A stretch of DNA of 64,000 nucleotides. Origin: Maribacter sp. 1_MG-2023 (GTDB taxonomy: Bacteria > Bacteroidota > Bacteroidia > Flavobacteriales > Flavobacteriaceae). The stretch's first letter is position 1; the number at the start of each line of letters is the position of its first letter. Location of the stretch: NCBI RefSeq assembly GCF_030547005.1, contig NZ_JAUOPN010000003.1, positions 186,001-250,000 of the forward strand, in the 5' to 3' direction. Shown here piece after piece: positions 37,053-45,912 of the stretch. The notes beneath the pieces are model-generated. The model was not told where the DNA came from and made no database searches. It was given only the letters and a program-made list of their open reading frames with translations. A program made the position numbers and the translations under genes.

Positions 37053-37223
37053 ATGATTAAAATTGACGCAATGTACTTCGTATTCTCCGGAGTGCTCTTT
37101 ACTTATTTTGGCTTAAAAGGAGAATTTATCTTAGCCTATAACGGTATTGCCCTATTTATGGCGTGGGCATCATTTTTCCTCGCCTTTAGTGCTTTTAAAA
37201 AAGAACGGTCCGGTGAAAATTAG
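37053..37223 (+). CDS. 56-residue membrane protein of unknown function
   Basis: ATG to TAG, beginning MIKIDAMYFVFSGVLFTYFG. There are two hydrophobic segments (about 7-20 and 26-46), with a charged KKERSGEN end. Codon use and amino-acid make-up look like a real protein. It lies in the 298-nt gap between the esterase-fold gene and radA, on the same strand. I do not recognise a family. Confidence 0.65.
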   Translation: MIKIDAMYFVFSGVLFTYFGLKGEFILAYNGIALFMAWASFFLAFSAFKKERSGEN

Positions 37224-37269
37224 CCTATAATTTCATTCTAAAATATAATCGTTTCAAACTTCTTGCTAC

Positions 37270-37296
37270 CTTTAGCTTTTTCAATAAAAGCTAAAG
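37270..37296 (+). promoter_or_regulatory. Hairpin directly before the radA start codon
   Basis: CTTTAGCTTTT (37270-37280), loop TCAAT, AAAAGCTAAAG (37286-37296): a perfect 11-bp inverted repeat ending at the base before the ATG. It overlaps TACCTTTA (37267-37274), a one-off match to the -7 box. No T-run follows, so it is not a terminator. Confidence 0.5.
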
Positions 37297-38658
37297 ATGG
37301 CCAAAACTAAAACTGCATTTTTTTGTCAAAATTGTGGTACTCAATATGCCAAATGGGTAGGACAATGCTCTGCTTGTAAACAATGGAATACTGTTGTTGA
37401 AGAAGTGGTACAAAAAGAAGAGAAGACTAGTTGGAAAACTCCCTCTCAAACATCTAAAAAAGTTTCTAAACCTCTTTTGGTTAATGAAATTAGTATTGAA
37501 AAAGAAGTGCGCCTAAACACTTTTGACCTCGAATTCAATAGAGTTCTTGGTGGTGGCTTAGTACCTGGCGCATTAGTACTTCTTGGCGGTGAACCTGGTG
37601 TCGGAAAAAGTACCTTACTGCTACAAATCGCTTTAAAACTACCTTATAAAACGCTATATGTTTCTGGTGAAGAAAGCCAAAAGCAGATTAAAATGCGTGC
37701 CGACAGAATTCACCCAAATAGCCAAACCTGTTTTATTCTAACGGAAACGAAAACCCAAAATATCTTTAAACAGATTGAAGCTACAGAACCCGACATTGTA
37801 GTTATCGATTCTATACAAACACTTCATTCAGACTACATAGAATCTGCCGCAGGTAGTATATCACAAATACGAGAATGTACTGCCGAGCTTATAAAATTTG
37901 CCAAAGAGACAAACACACCAGTAATTCTTATTGGTCATATCACTAAAGATGGCTCTATTGCAGGGCCTAAAATTCTAGAACATATGGTCGATACCGTTCT
38001 GCAATTCGAGGGTGACCGAAATTATGTGTATCGTATTCTTAGATCGCTAAAAAACAGATTTGGGTCAACAGCAGAATTGGGTATTTATGAAATGCAAGGC
38101 AGCGGATTACGTGAAGTCAACAACCCTTCTGAAGTATTGATTTCTAAAAATGATGACGGATTAAGTGGAACAGCAATCGCCTCAACCGTAGAAGGCATGC
38201 GCCCGTTACTTATAGAAATTCAAGCATTAGTAAGTACTGCAGTTTATGGAACACCTCAACGTTCTACAACTGGCTATAATGCCAAAAGATTAAATATGCT
38301 ATTGGCCGTGTTAGAAAAACGTGCCGGTTTTAAACTAGGCGCTAAAGATGTTTTCTTGAATATAACAGGTGGTATTTCAGTAGATGATCCCGCTATTGAT
38401 TTAGCGGTTGTAGCTTCTATTCTATCAAGTAATGAAGACATACCTATTGACAAGGGTATTTGTTTTGCTGCAGAAGTTGGTTTAGCTGGTGAAATTAGAC
38501 CGGTACAACGGGTAGAGCAACGTATTCTTGAAGCCGAAAAATTAGGTTATGACACCATAATTATTTCAAAAAGTAATAAAATAAGTCTTAAGTCAACAAA
38601 AATTAAAATTTTAATGGCTTCAAAAATTGAAGAAGTTGCCGGTAATTTATTCAGCTAA
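37297..38658 (+). CDS. radA: DNA repair protein RadA
   Basis: 453 residues, the usual length. A DnaB-like branch-migration ATPase that helps RecA-driven recombination. A Cys4 zinc finger (FCQNCGTQYAKWVGQCSACKQW), Walker A GGEPGVGKSTLL, the RadA signature LKNRFGS and a C-terminal Lon-protease-like domain (GGISVDDPAIDLAVVASILS) are all visible. It is preceded by a perfect hairpin. It converges with the aldo/keto reductase and overlaps the end of a tiny membrane ORF on the other strand. Confidence 0.97.
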   Translation: MAKTKTAFFCQNCGTQYAKWVGQCSACKQWNTVVEEVVQKEEKTSWKTPSQTSKKVSKPLLVNEISIEKEVRLNTFDLEFNRVLGGGLVPGALVLLGGEPGVGKSTLLLQIALKLPYKTLYVSGEESQKQIKMRADRIHPNSQTCFILTETKTQNIFKQIEATEPDIVVIDSIQTLHSDYIESAAGSISQIRECTAELIKFAKETNTPVILIGHITKDGSIAGPKILEHMVDTVLQFEGDRNYVYRILRSLKNRFGSTAELGIYEMQGSGLREVNNPSEVLISKNDDGLSGTAIASTVEGMRPLLIEIQALVSTAVYGTPQRSTTGYNAKRLNMLLAVLEKRAGFKLGAKDVFLNITGGISVDDPAIDLAVVASILSSNEDIPIDKGICFAAEVGLAGEIRPVQRVEQRILEAEKLGYDTIIISKSNKISLKSTKIKILMASKIEEVAGNLFS

Positions 38659-38762
38659 CGCTTGTCTCTCATTATTCTAGCCAAAACCATTATAATTATT
38701 ATTACTACAAGAATGAGGACTATTTGTCCAAATCCCACTTTTAATAGTACTAGGCTTCCCAT
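38655..38762 (-). CDS. 35-residue single-pass membrane protein (candidate)
   Basis: The frame begins MGSLVLLKVGFGQIVLILVV, continues with a hydrophobic run to about residue 28, and ends ARIMRDKR. It starts one base after the stop codon of the aldo/keto reductase, and its own stop overlaps the last codon of radA on the other strand. The layout (helix, then a positive tail) suggests a real small inner-membrane protein with N-out topology. Its start resembles TatA, but the TatA hinge and amphipathic helix are absent. Confidence 0.45.
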   Translation of the reverse strand: MGSLVLLKVGFGQIVLILVVIIIIMVLARIMRDKR

Positions 38763-38763
38763 A

Positions 38764-39804
38764 TTATGGTGCTGGATTTGGTATTGAATTGTGAATAGCT
38801 TCTATTTTTTCGATAATATCATCAGACAAATCAACATCTATACTGCCAATATTTTCTTCTAATTGCCTAATGCTAGTAGCACCAATAATAGTACTGGTAA
38901 CAAAAGGTCTTGTATTTACAAATGCCAATGCCATTTGCGCAAGGGTTAGGCCATTGGCTTGTGCCAATTCATAATATCTTTTTGTAGCCTCAACAGCCCT
39001 TTCGCCGATATATCTATTATACTGAGGAAATAAACTTAAACGCGAACCTTCTGGCATTCGATTACCTAAATACTTTCCGCTTAATGCTCCAAATCCCATG
39101 GGAGAATATGCCAATAAACCTACTTGCTCTCTCATAGCTATCTCTGCCATACCTACTTCAAACAGTCTATTCAACAAACTATATGGATTCTGTACTGTTA
39201 TTGTTCGCGGCAATGTTCCATGAACCTTACTTTCTTCTAAAAAACGCATCATACCCCAAGGTGTTTCATTTGAAATACCTACATGTTTAATTTTACCTTC
39301 ACGTATTAAATCGCGCATGGTTTCCAAAACTTGATGAATATTATCTTCCCAGTGGTCAGATATATCATGCTTGTATCCTCTCTGACCAAAATAATTAGTG
39401 CTTCTGTCTGGCCAATGCAGTTGATATAAATCGATATAATCTGTTTGTAAACGCTGCAAACTTCCTTCCACCGCATCAATAATAGACTCTCTAGTAAACC
39501 CAGTAGTTCGAATAAACTTCGTCATATCGGCTTTTCCTGCAATTTTAGAAGCTAAAACGATATCTTCTCTATTACCGTTTTTCTTAAACCAATTACCAAT
39601 AACTTTCTCGGTAGCGGCATACCTATCTCTATGTGCAGGAACGGGATATAACTCAGCCGTATCTAAAAAATTAACTCCCTTATCCAGGGCATACTTAATT
39701 TGCTCATGACCTTCTTCTTCGGTATTTTGATTACCCCAGGTCATAGTACCCAAACATATTTTACTTACTTCAATATCTGTATGTGGTAAATTGGTATAAA
39801 TCAT
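38764..39804 (-). CDS. Aldo/keto reductase (Tas-like)
   Basis: 346 residues, a TIM-barrel NADPH oxidoreductase close to the Tas/YajO type. Catalytic residues: Asp and Tyr in NFLDTAELYPVP, Lys in IVLASKIAGKA and His in DLYQLHWPDRS. A C-terminal NADPH site contains STIIGATSIRQLEENI. The N-terminal MIYTNLPHTDIEVSKICLGT fits. The substrate is unknown. It has its own -7 box and is followed by a candidate 35-residue ORF. Confidence 0.94.
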   Translation of the reverse strand: MIYTNLPHTDIEVSKICLGTMTWGNQNTEEEGHEQIKYALDKGVNFLDTAELYPVPAHRDRYAATEKVIGNWFKKNGNREDIVLASKIAGKADMTKFIRTTGFTRESIIDAVEGSLQRLQTDYIDLYQLHWPDRSTNYFGQRGYKHDISDHWEDNIHQVLETMRDLIREGKIKHVGISNETPWGMMRFLEESKVHGTLPRTITVQNPYSLLNRLFEVGMAEIAMREQVGLLAYSPMGFGALSGKYLGNRMPEGSRLSLFPQYNRYIGERAVEATKRYYELAQANGLTLAQMALAFVNTRPFVTSTIIGATSIRQLEENIGSIDVDLSDDIIEKIEAIHNSIPNPAP

Positions 39805-39832
39805 TCAACTTAAAATTTGCAATCTTTAAATG

Positions 39833-39840
39833 CAAAATTA
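39833..39840 (-). promoter_or_regulatory. Probable -7 element of the aldo/keto reductase gene
   Basis: On the minus strand TAATTTTG, an exact TAnnTTTG match, 28 nt before the start codon. Confidence 0.45.
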
Positions 39841-39873
39841 CTAAATATATTAAGGGTACTTGTATCCATTTCG

Positions 39874-40638
39874 TTAACTCTCTACCTCTATCAAAATAGG
39901 GCAATGATCACTGTGCTTCGCCCCTGATAAAATTACAGATCTAGACAATCTATCTTTCAGCGTAGAAGCTACCATTGCATAATCTAAACGCCAACCCTTA
40001 TTGTTATTTCTAGCATTAGCCCTATAACTCCACCAAGTATAATTATCTGGCTCAGTATTAAATTCTCTAAAACTATCTATGAATCCGCTTTTCATGAAAT
40101 CTCCTATCCATTCTCTTTCCACAGGTAAAAATCCTGATACGTTTTTTAATCCTACAGGATTATGAATATCAATTGCTTCATGACAAATATTATAATCTCC
40201 AAGTACTATCAAGTTAGGATTCGTCTTTTTAAGGGTATCGGCATACTCCTGAAAATCTGCCATATAAGTAAGCTTAAAATCTAAACGCTGCATATTTGAA
40301 CCTGAAGGCAAATACATGCTCATGATAGAAATATCACCAAAATCGGCACGAATATTCCTCCCTTCAAAATCCATATAATCGATACCTGTACCAAACACCA
40401 CAGCATCTGGCTCGGTCTTAGAGAGTATAGCAACTCCACTATAGCCTTTCTTTTGAGCACTGTACCAATAATTGTATTTATAACCCGCCTCTTCGAACAA
40501 TGAAAGATCTAGTTGATTCTCGTTAGCCTTAATTTCTTGAAGACAAACTACATCTGGCGATACAGTACCCAACCATTCTAAAAAACCTTTTCTTAACGCT
40601 GCCCTAATTCCATTTACATTATAAGATATGATCTTCAT
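39874..40638 (-). CDS. xth: Exodeoxyribonuclease III
   Basis: 254 residues. AP endonuclease/3'-5' exonuclease of base-excision repair. The EEP fold shows MKIISYNVNGIRAALRKGF, CLQEIKANENQ (metal Glu), SMYLPSGS, VLGDYNICHEAIDI (catalytic Asp and Asn) and SDHCPILIEV (His). The length is standard. The protein is cytoplasmic, with no signal peptide, unlike the EEP protein near 57.8 kb. Confidence 0.96.
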   Translation of the reverse strand: MKIISYNVNGIRAALRKGFLEWLGTVSPDVVCLQEIKANENQLDLSLFEEAGYKYNYWYSAQKKGYSGVAILSKTEPDAVVFGTGIDYMDFEGRNIRADFGDISIMSMYLPSGSNMQRLDFKLTYMADFQEYADTLKKTNPNLIVLGDYNICHEAIDIHNPVGLKNVSGFLPVEREWIGDFMKSGFIDSFREFNTEPDNYTWWSYRANARNNNKGWRLDYAMVASTLKDRLSRSVILSGAKHSDHCPILIEVES

Positions 40639-40753
40639 CTATATTCATTTTGCCTTAAAAATAAAAAAGAGTTGAAGATTAAAGGTGCATACTTTCTATT
40701 AAAATCATAATTTCACAGCTTTAATGAAAAATTTGCATTTTAAAACGCATCTC

Positions 40754-41275
40754 ATGAACAAGTTTATTTTTTCTATTGTAACATTATTCATATCTTCTTC
40801 TTCGTTTGCACAAGCCTACCATGACAATGAAAACTGCCATGAGGTGAAATTAAATATTGGTCAATTTTTGGTAACAACTACAGTTGAATTTGGCTACGAG
40901 TATTACCTTAATGAAGATACCAGTATTGGTGGAACACTTTATTTTGACGGCAAAGCAACAGATTATAATGGTAATTTTGGAATAGGACCTAACTTAAGAG
41001 CATATTTTGGATACGCCCCCCAAAGTGGAGTATTTGCTGAAATTTTTGGACTTTATTACACAGGTGAAGATGATGAGGACTCAGAAAACCTGGGTAGAAG
41101 AAATTATGATTACTCTACCGTAGCACTTGGTCTTGGCGGAGGTTACAAATGGGCTACAAGAAGTCAAAAATTTACTATAGAACTAAATGGTGGTATAGGA
41201 AGAAATATTAACCCAGAAGATTTTCAGAAAGATTTTATGTTCAAAGCTGGTTTGTCTTTAGGTTACCGCTTTTAA
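40754..41275 (+). CDS. Small outer-membrane beta-barrel protein (DUF3575-like)
   Basis: 173 residues from the ATG at 40754, which gives a clean signal peptide (MNKFIFSIVTLFISSSSFAQ); an ATG 10 codons upstream would bury it. The mature part alternates hydrophobic and polar residues, with strands such as LGLGGGYKW and AGLSLGYRF at the end, consistent with an eight-stranded barrel. It is followed 26 nt later by a TonB-dependent receptor, so the two may be linked. Function unknown. Confidence 0.8.
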   Translation: MNKFIFSIVTLFISSSSFAQAYHDNENCHEVKLNIGQFLVTTTVEFGYEYYLNEDTSIGGTLYFDGKATDYNGNFGIGPNLRAYFGYAPQSGVFAEIFGLYYTGEDDEDSENLGRRNYDYSTVALGLGGGYKWATRSQKFTIELNGGIGRNINPEDFQKDFMFKAGLSLGYRF

Positions 41276-41279
41276 TAGG

Positions 41280-41287
41280 TATTTTTG
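41280..41287 (+). promoter_or_regulatory. Probable -7 element of the TonB receptor at 41302
   Basis: TATTTTTG matches TAnnTTTG, 14 nt before the ATG. A TTG lies 25 nt upstream (41252-41254), slightly far. A 5-bp hairpin GAGAT-TTA-ATCTC follows. Confidence 0.4.
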
Positions 41288-41301
41288 AGATTTAATCTCT
41301 T

Positions 41302-43389
41302 ATGAAAAGAATATTTTTCTTACTTGTAAATATCTCAATTTTCTCAAACCTTAATGCACAAAATAAAGTTGAATACGATAGCGTCAACCAATTAAACGAA
41401 GTTATTGTTATAGATACTCTTACGGCTAAAAATGCAATTGGCATTATACCCTCACAAATAATAGGAGCTACGACATTTTCAAATTATAGCCCAGTTGACC
41501 TTATTAGTTCTATTAATCAAGTTTCTGGTCTTTATGCCTTATCGGGCGCTTTAAATACCAACAGAATAACAATAAGGGGTGTTGGTTCTAGAACATTATA
41601 CGGTACAGATAAGTTAAGACTTTACTATAATAATATTCCAATTACCAATGGTACAGGATCTTCGACTATTGAAGCTTTTGATCTTGAAAACCTTACTTCA
41701 CTTGAAGTAATTAAAGGACCGAAGGGAACAGGATTTGGAACTAATTTGGGAGGAGCAATTATATTAAACACGAAACAAACAAGCAACCTACCTACCAAAT
41801 TTACCAATAATACTACGGTAGGTTCTTACGGATTGTTTAAAAACAGTTTGGGATTTACCCATTCACAAGAAAATTTTTATATGACCTTTCAATATGGACA
41901 TATGGAGATAGATGGTTACCGCGAAAACAATAGATTTGAACGTGACGGACTTCTTTTAAACACCATATTTAAACTTTCAGAAAAAAGTGAAGTAGGACTG
42001 TTAGTAAATCATATTGATTACTCGGCTCAAATAGCTAGCTCAATAAGCCAAGAAGATTTCGATGAAGATCCTACCCAAGCTGCATTTACATGGAGGTCAG
42101 CAAAAGGTTATGAAGACAATAACTATAGTCTTATTGGTCTTTCTCACACCTACTACGCAAATTCAAAATTAAAAAACACTACTAGTTTATTTTATACTTA
42201 TTTAGATCATTATGAACCTGCACCATTCAATATATTAGACGAATACAATAATGGCTATGGTTTTAGAACATTATTTTCTGGCAATGTAGCTATTTCTGAA
42301 AATACCCTTTCGTACACTTTTGGCGGTGAACTTTATAAAGATGAATACTCTTGGGGAACATTTGAAAACCTTTATCGAGAGAATAACGGCAATGGAAGCT
42401 TACAAGGTGATCGATTATCTAAAAACAAAGAATTTCGAAGTCAAATTAATGGTTTTGCTACAGCATCGTATTCATTTACAAATAAATTGACCGCACAATT
42501 AGGATTAAACATTAATAAAACTCAATATGATTTTAGAGATCTTTTTAACTCTGGTGCAACAAGCACAAGTGCTAATAGAGATTTTAAAACCTTATTCTTG
42601 CCCAGTTTAGATGTAAACTACGCTATTACACCTACAAATCAACTTTATGCGAATGTTAGCCGCGGATTTTCTAACCCTGGTTTAGAAGAAACATTAACAC
42701 CTGACGGCATCATAAATCCTGATATTGCTCAAGAAACAGGTACGAACTATGAGATTGGTATTGAACATAATAGTAAAGATGAAAGATTAAAACTAGAGGT
42801 TGCCTTTTACTTAATGCCCATCAAAAATCTACTAGTAGCTAAACGCGTTGGTGATAACCAGTATATTGGTCGAAATGCAGGTAAAACAAAACATCAAGGT
42901 ATTGATTTAGACCTAAACTATCGTATCAACCTAACCGATAAAATTACTATATCACCATTTATAAGCTACACCTATAGCAATCATAAATTTATTGATTTCG
43001 TAGACGAGGAAGCTAATGAAGATTATTCTAAAAATTCATTAACAGGTGTACCAAAAAACAAAATAAGCTCTGGAATACAAACGAATTTTGGAAACGGATT
43101 ATTTGCAAATATCACCCATCAATTTATAGATGAAATTCCGTTATCAGATGCGAATTCAATTTATAGTGACTCCTTTAATGTATTGAATATTAAAGTGGGC
43201 TATAAAAATCAAATTACAGAAAAATTAAGAGTAGGTATAGATTTTGGCATCAATAATCTAACAGACACAAAGTATGCCCAATCAGTATTAATTAACGCTA
43301 CCGGATTTGGAGGAAATGCCCCAAGGTATTTCTACCCTGGGAACACTATTAATTATTATGGCGGTGTAAATTTGAATTACACCCTTTAA
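41302..43389 (+). CDS. TonB-dependent receptor (no carboxypeptidase-like domain)
   Basis: 695 residues, the length of classic iron/siderophore or vitamin receptors. Signal peptide 1-19 (ending NLNAQ), plug domain 30-150 (LNEVIVIDTLTAKNAIG; RITIRGVGSRTLYGTDKLRL; LEVIKGPKGTGFGTNLGGAI), then a barrel ending ...YYGGVNLNYTL. It has no CarboxypepD_reg extension, unlike the other three receptors here. Nothing nearby fixes the substrate; iron chelates are the usual cargo of this size class. It converges with the glycyl-tRNA synthetase gene, one base apart. Confidence 0.92.
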   Translation: MKRIFFLLVNISIFSNLNAQNKVEYDSVNQLNEVIVIDTLTAKNAIGIIPSQIIGATTFSNYSPVDLISSINQVSGLYALSGALNTNRITIRGVGSRTLYGTDKLRLYYNNIPITNGTGSSTIEAFDLENLTSLEVIKGPKGTGFGTNLGGAIILNTKQTSNLPTKFTNNTTVGSYGLFKNSLGFTHSQENFYMTFQYGHMEIDGYRENNRFERDGLLLNTIFKLSEKSEVGLLVNHIDYSAQIASSISQEDFDEDPTQAAFTWRSAKGYEDNNYSLIGLSHTYYANSKLKNTTSLFYTYLDHYEPAPFNILDEYNNGYGFRTLFSGNVAISENTLSYTFGGELYKDEYSWGTFENLYRENNGNGSLQGDRLSKNKEFRSQINGFATASYSFTNKLTAQLGLNINKTQYDFRDLFNSGATSTSANRDFKTLFLPSLDVNYAITPTNQLYANVSRGFSNPGLEETLTPDGIINPDIAQETGTNYEIGIEHNSKDERLKLEVAFYLMPIKNLLVAKRVGDNQYIGRNAGKTKHQGIDLDLNYRINLTDKITISPFISYTYSNHKFIDFVDEEANEDYSKNSLTGVPKNKISSGIQTNFGNGLFANITHQFIDEIPLSDANSIYSDSFNVLNIKVGYKNQITEKLRVGIDFGINNLTDTKYAQSVLINATGFGGNAPRYFYPGNTINYYGGVNLNYTL

Positions 43390-43390
43390 T

Positions 43391-44935
43391 TTATTCCATT
43401 TTCTTTAACCAGGTCTTCATATCTACTGCATCATGAATGATACCGTTCAATGCCGATATGGCAACACGCTCTTGTTCCATAGAATCTCTATGTCTAATAG
43501 TAACCGTTTGGTCTTCTAAAGATTGGTGATCAACAGTAATACAGAAAGGAGTACCATTGGCATCTTGTCTTCTGTAACGTCTTCCAACAGCATCTTTTTC
43601 ATCATAAACCACATTAAAATCCCATTTAAGGTCATCTATAATTTGGTGTGCTATTTCTGGCAAGCCATCCTTTTTAAGTAAAGGCAAAATAGCCGCTTTT
43701 ACTGGTGCTAGAACAGCTGGTAACTTAAGTACTGTTCTAGTAGTATTGTTCTCCAATTCTTCCTCTTTAAGTGAGTTAGAGAATACAGCCAAGAACATTC
43801 TATCTAAACCAATAGAAGTTTCTAATACGTAAGGAACATAGTTCTTATTTACCTCGTGATCAAAATATTGTAATTTCTTACCAGAGAATTTCTCATGACT
43901 GCTTAAATCAAAATCGGTACGAGAATGTATACCTTCTAATTCTTTAAAACCGAATGGAAAACGAAATTCTATATCTGATGCCGCATCTGCATAGTGTGCT
44001 AATTTCTCATGATCGTGAAAACGATAGTTATCTTGACCTAAACCTAGAGACAAGTGCCACTTCATTCTTTTTTCTTTCCAAACCTCATACCATTCTTTCT
44101 GCGTACCTGGTTGAATAAAGAATTGCATTTCCATTTGTTCAAACTCGCGCATTCTAAAAATGAACTGTCTTGCAACAATTTCATTTCTAAAAGCCTTACC
44201 GGTCTGTGCAATACCGAAAGGAAGCTTCATACGACCAGATTTCTGAACATTTAAGAAGTTTACAAAAATACCCTGAGCAGTTTCTGGTCTAAGAAATAGA
44301 TCCATTGCAGTTTCTGCATTGGCACCTAACTTTGTGCCGAACATTAGATTAAACTGCTTTACCTCTGTCCAGTTTTTAGAACCTGACATTGGGCAAGCGA
44401 TATCTAATTCTTCAATTAAAGCTTTTACATCGGCTAAATCTTCATTCTGCAAAGATTTGCCTAACCTGCTTAAAATAGTTTTTCCTTGTTCTTGATAATC
44501 AACTACACGCTGATTCGTCTGTAAAAACTGTTCTTTATCAAAAGCATCTCCAAAACGCTTAGCAGCTTTGTTGACCTCTTTTTCAATTTTAGCATCAATC
44601 TTAGCGACATAATCCTCCACTAAAACATCAGCTCTATATCTTTTTTTAGAATCTTTATTATCTATTAATGGATCATTGAACGCATCTATATGCCCAGAAG
44701 CTTTCCACGTTAGCGGATGCATAAAAATTGCAGCATCTAACCCAACGATATTATCATTGAGCTGAACCATGGCCTTCCACCAATAGTCACGTATATTCTT
44801 TTTAAGTTCTACACCATTTTGACCGTAATCATAAATAGCACTTAAACCATCATAAATTTCACTGGATTGAAATACATACCCGTATTCCTTTGCGTGAGAA
44901 ATTACACGCTTAAAATCATCTTCTTGCTTTGCCAT
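43391..44935 (-). CDS. glyS: Glycine-tRNA ligase (alpha2 type)
   Basis: 514 residues from the ATG at 44933-44935 (MAKQEDDFKRVISHAKEYGY); an ATG six codons upstream is less likely. This is the single-chain, eukaryote-like alpha2 glycyl-tRNA synthetase, not the alpha2beta2 form. Class II motifs: FRNEIVARQFIFRMREFEQME (motif 2) and the motif 3 region VLETSIGLDRMFLAVF. The anticodon-binding domain is the last 110 residues (LPAVLAPVKAAILPLL). A -7 box lies only 4 nt before the ATG. Confidence 0.96.
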   Translation of the reverse strand: MAKQEDDFKRVISHAKEYGYVFQSSEIYDGLSAIYDYGQNGVELKKNIRDYWWKAMVQLNDNIVGLDAAIFMHPLTWKASGHIDAFNDPLIDNKDSKKRYRADVLVEDYVAKIDAKIEKEVNKAAKRFGDAFDKEQFLQTNQRVVDYQEQGKTILSRLGKSLQNEDLADVKALIEELDIACPMSGSKNWTEVKQFNLMFGTKLGANAETAMDLFLRPETAQGIFVNFLNVQKSGRMKLPFGIAQTGKAFRNEIVARQFIFRMREFEQMEMQFFIQPGTQKEWYEVWKEKRMKWHLSLGLGQDNYRFHDHEKLAHYADAASDIEFRFPFGFKELEGIHSRTDFDLSSHEKFSGKKLQYFDHEVNKNYVPYVLETSIGLDRMFLAVFSNSLKEEELENNTTRTVLKLPAVLAPVKAAILPLLKKDGLPEIAHQIIDDLKWDFNVVYDEKDAVGRRYRRQDANGTPFCITVDHQSLEDQTVTIRHRDSMEQERVAISALNGIIHDAVDMKTWLKKME

Positions 44936-44939
44936 GTGG

Positions 44940-44947
44940 CAAAAATA
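44940..44947 (-). promoter_or_regulatory. Probable -7 element of the glycyl-tRNA synthetase gene
   Basis: On the minus strand TATTTTTG, then CCAC, then ATG: the same spacing as at bioF, leaving essentially no leader. Confidence 0.4.
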
Positions 44948-44972
44948 GAACAATAGCCCAAAAAAAAAATAA

Positions 44973-45872
44973 TTATTTCAATTCAAATTCAGAAGAAGTA
45001 ATTAAACGCTCGTCTTCAAACACGTTTAAGGTGTAATTACCTTCCATCAAAGAACCTTCAGGAATCGTAATAGCCTCACATATTTGTTGTTCTAACCCTG
45101 TAAAAATAAATTCAACTCTTTTACTATATACATTACCGTTTACAGTAATGGTATTGGCATTATCTTCAACAATTTGTTTGTTTGGATCTAAAAATTGCAG
45201 ATAAATCACTTTCTGGTTATCAGCCTCACTTTTATCTGCCAATATTGTAACACAACCCCTTAATTTTTTAATAATTGAAGCCTTATTTGTTTTTATCGGC
45301 TTTGTATTTCTAACTAATCTAAAACCACTACCCTCAGAGCCTACCATCTTTAAATAGCTCTTCGTTTTTAATTTCTGATTAAGCTCTAATATTTTTCTTC
45401 TTTGCAAGGCTTCTGCTTCTGCTAAAGAATTACTATTTGCTCTTAGATTTTCAATTTGCTTACGAGACTCATCATACTTGTCGGTAAGTAACATGTTGTT
45501 ATAACGTAAGAAATTGTTCTTTAAAAGTAAGCTATCGTTCTTAGACTCTAACCTACGTAATTCCGTTTTGAATTCTCTTAATTTTTGAACCGTAAAATTT
45601 AATCGCCCTACAGAATCTAAAAGCTCTTGTACCTTATATCTAGAATCTTTCAATTCAATATCATTCATTTCACTTTTTGCAGACAAGCGAGCCACATCGG
45701 CTTTCATTATCGTAAGATCTTTTACAAGAATTTCTTTCTCTTGTTCTAAAAAGTCTATTTGATCGTTTGATTGCGCATAACTGTAGTAGAATGCAATTAA
45801 TATTGCCATAATAACCGCAACAAATGCCGCTAGTATTATTTTATAATTGAATTTATTATCTTGACTGTCCAT
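44973..45872 (-). CDS. Membrane-anchored coiled-coil protein of unknown function
   Basis: 299 residues. One membrane helix at about 11-33 is followed by a long coiled coil at about 36-170 (heptad-rich, Leu/Lys/Glu/Asp). A compact C-terminal domain of about 110 residues follows (GCVTILADKSEADNQKVIYL ... GNYTLNVFEDERLITSSEFELK) with beta-strand character. The topology suggests a single-pass inner-membrane protein with a periplasmic rod. It shares the intergenic region with comF, which is divergent. I do not recognise the family. Confidence 0.82.
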   Translation of the reverse strand: MDSQDNKFNYKIILAAFVAVIMAILIAFYYSYAQSNDQIDFLEQEKEILVKDLTIMKADVARLSAKSEMNDIELKDSRYKVQELLDSVGRLNFTVQKLREFKTELRRLESKNDSLLLKNNFLRYNNMLLTDKYDESRKQIENLRANSNSLAEAEALQRRKILELNQKLKTKSYLKMVGSEGSGFRLVRNTKPIKTNKASIIKKLRGCVTILADKSEADNQKVIYLQFLDPNKQIVEDNANTITVNGNVYSKRVEFIFTGLEQQICEAITIPEGSLMEGNYTLNVFEDERLITSSEFELK

Positions 45873-45912
45873 TTAAAAAGTGGGCTGTAGGTTGTTTAAT
45901 CTGTAAAATTTG

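Noticed and set aside
38655-38762. TatA for the 35-residue membrane ORF
   Set aside because: The first residues resemble TatA, but the hinge and amphipathic helix are missing.
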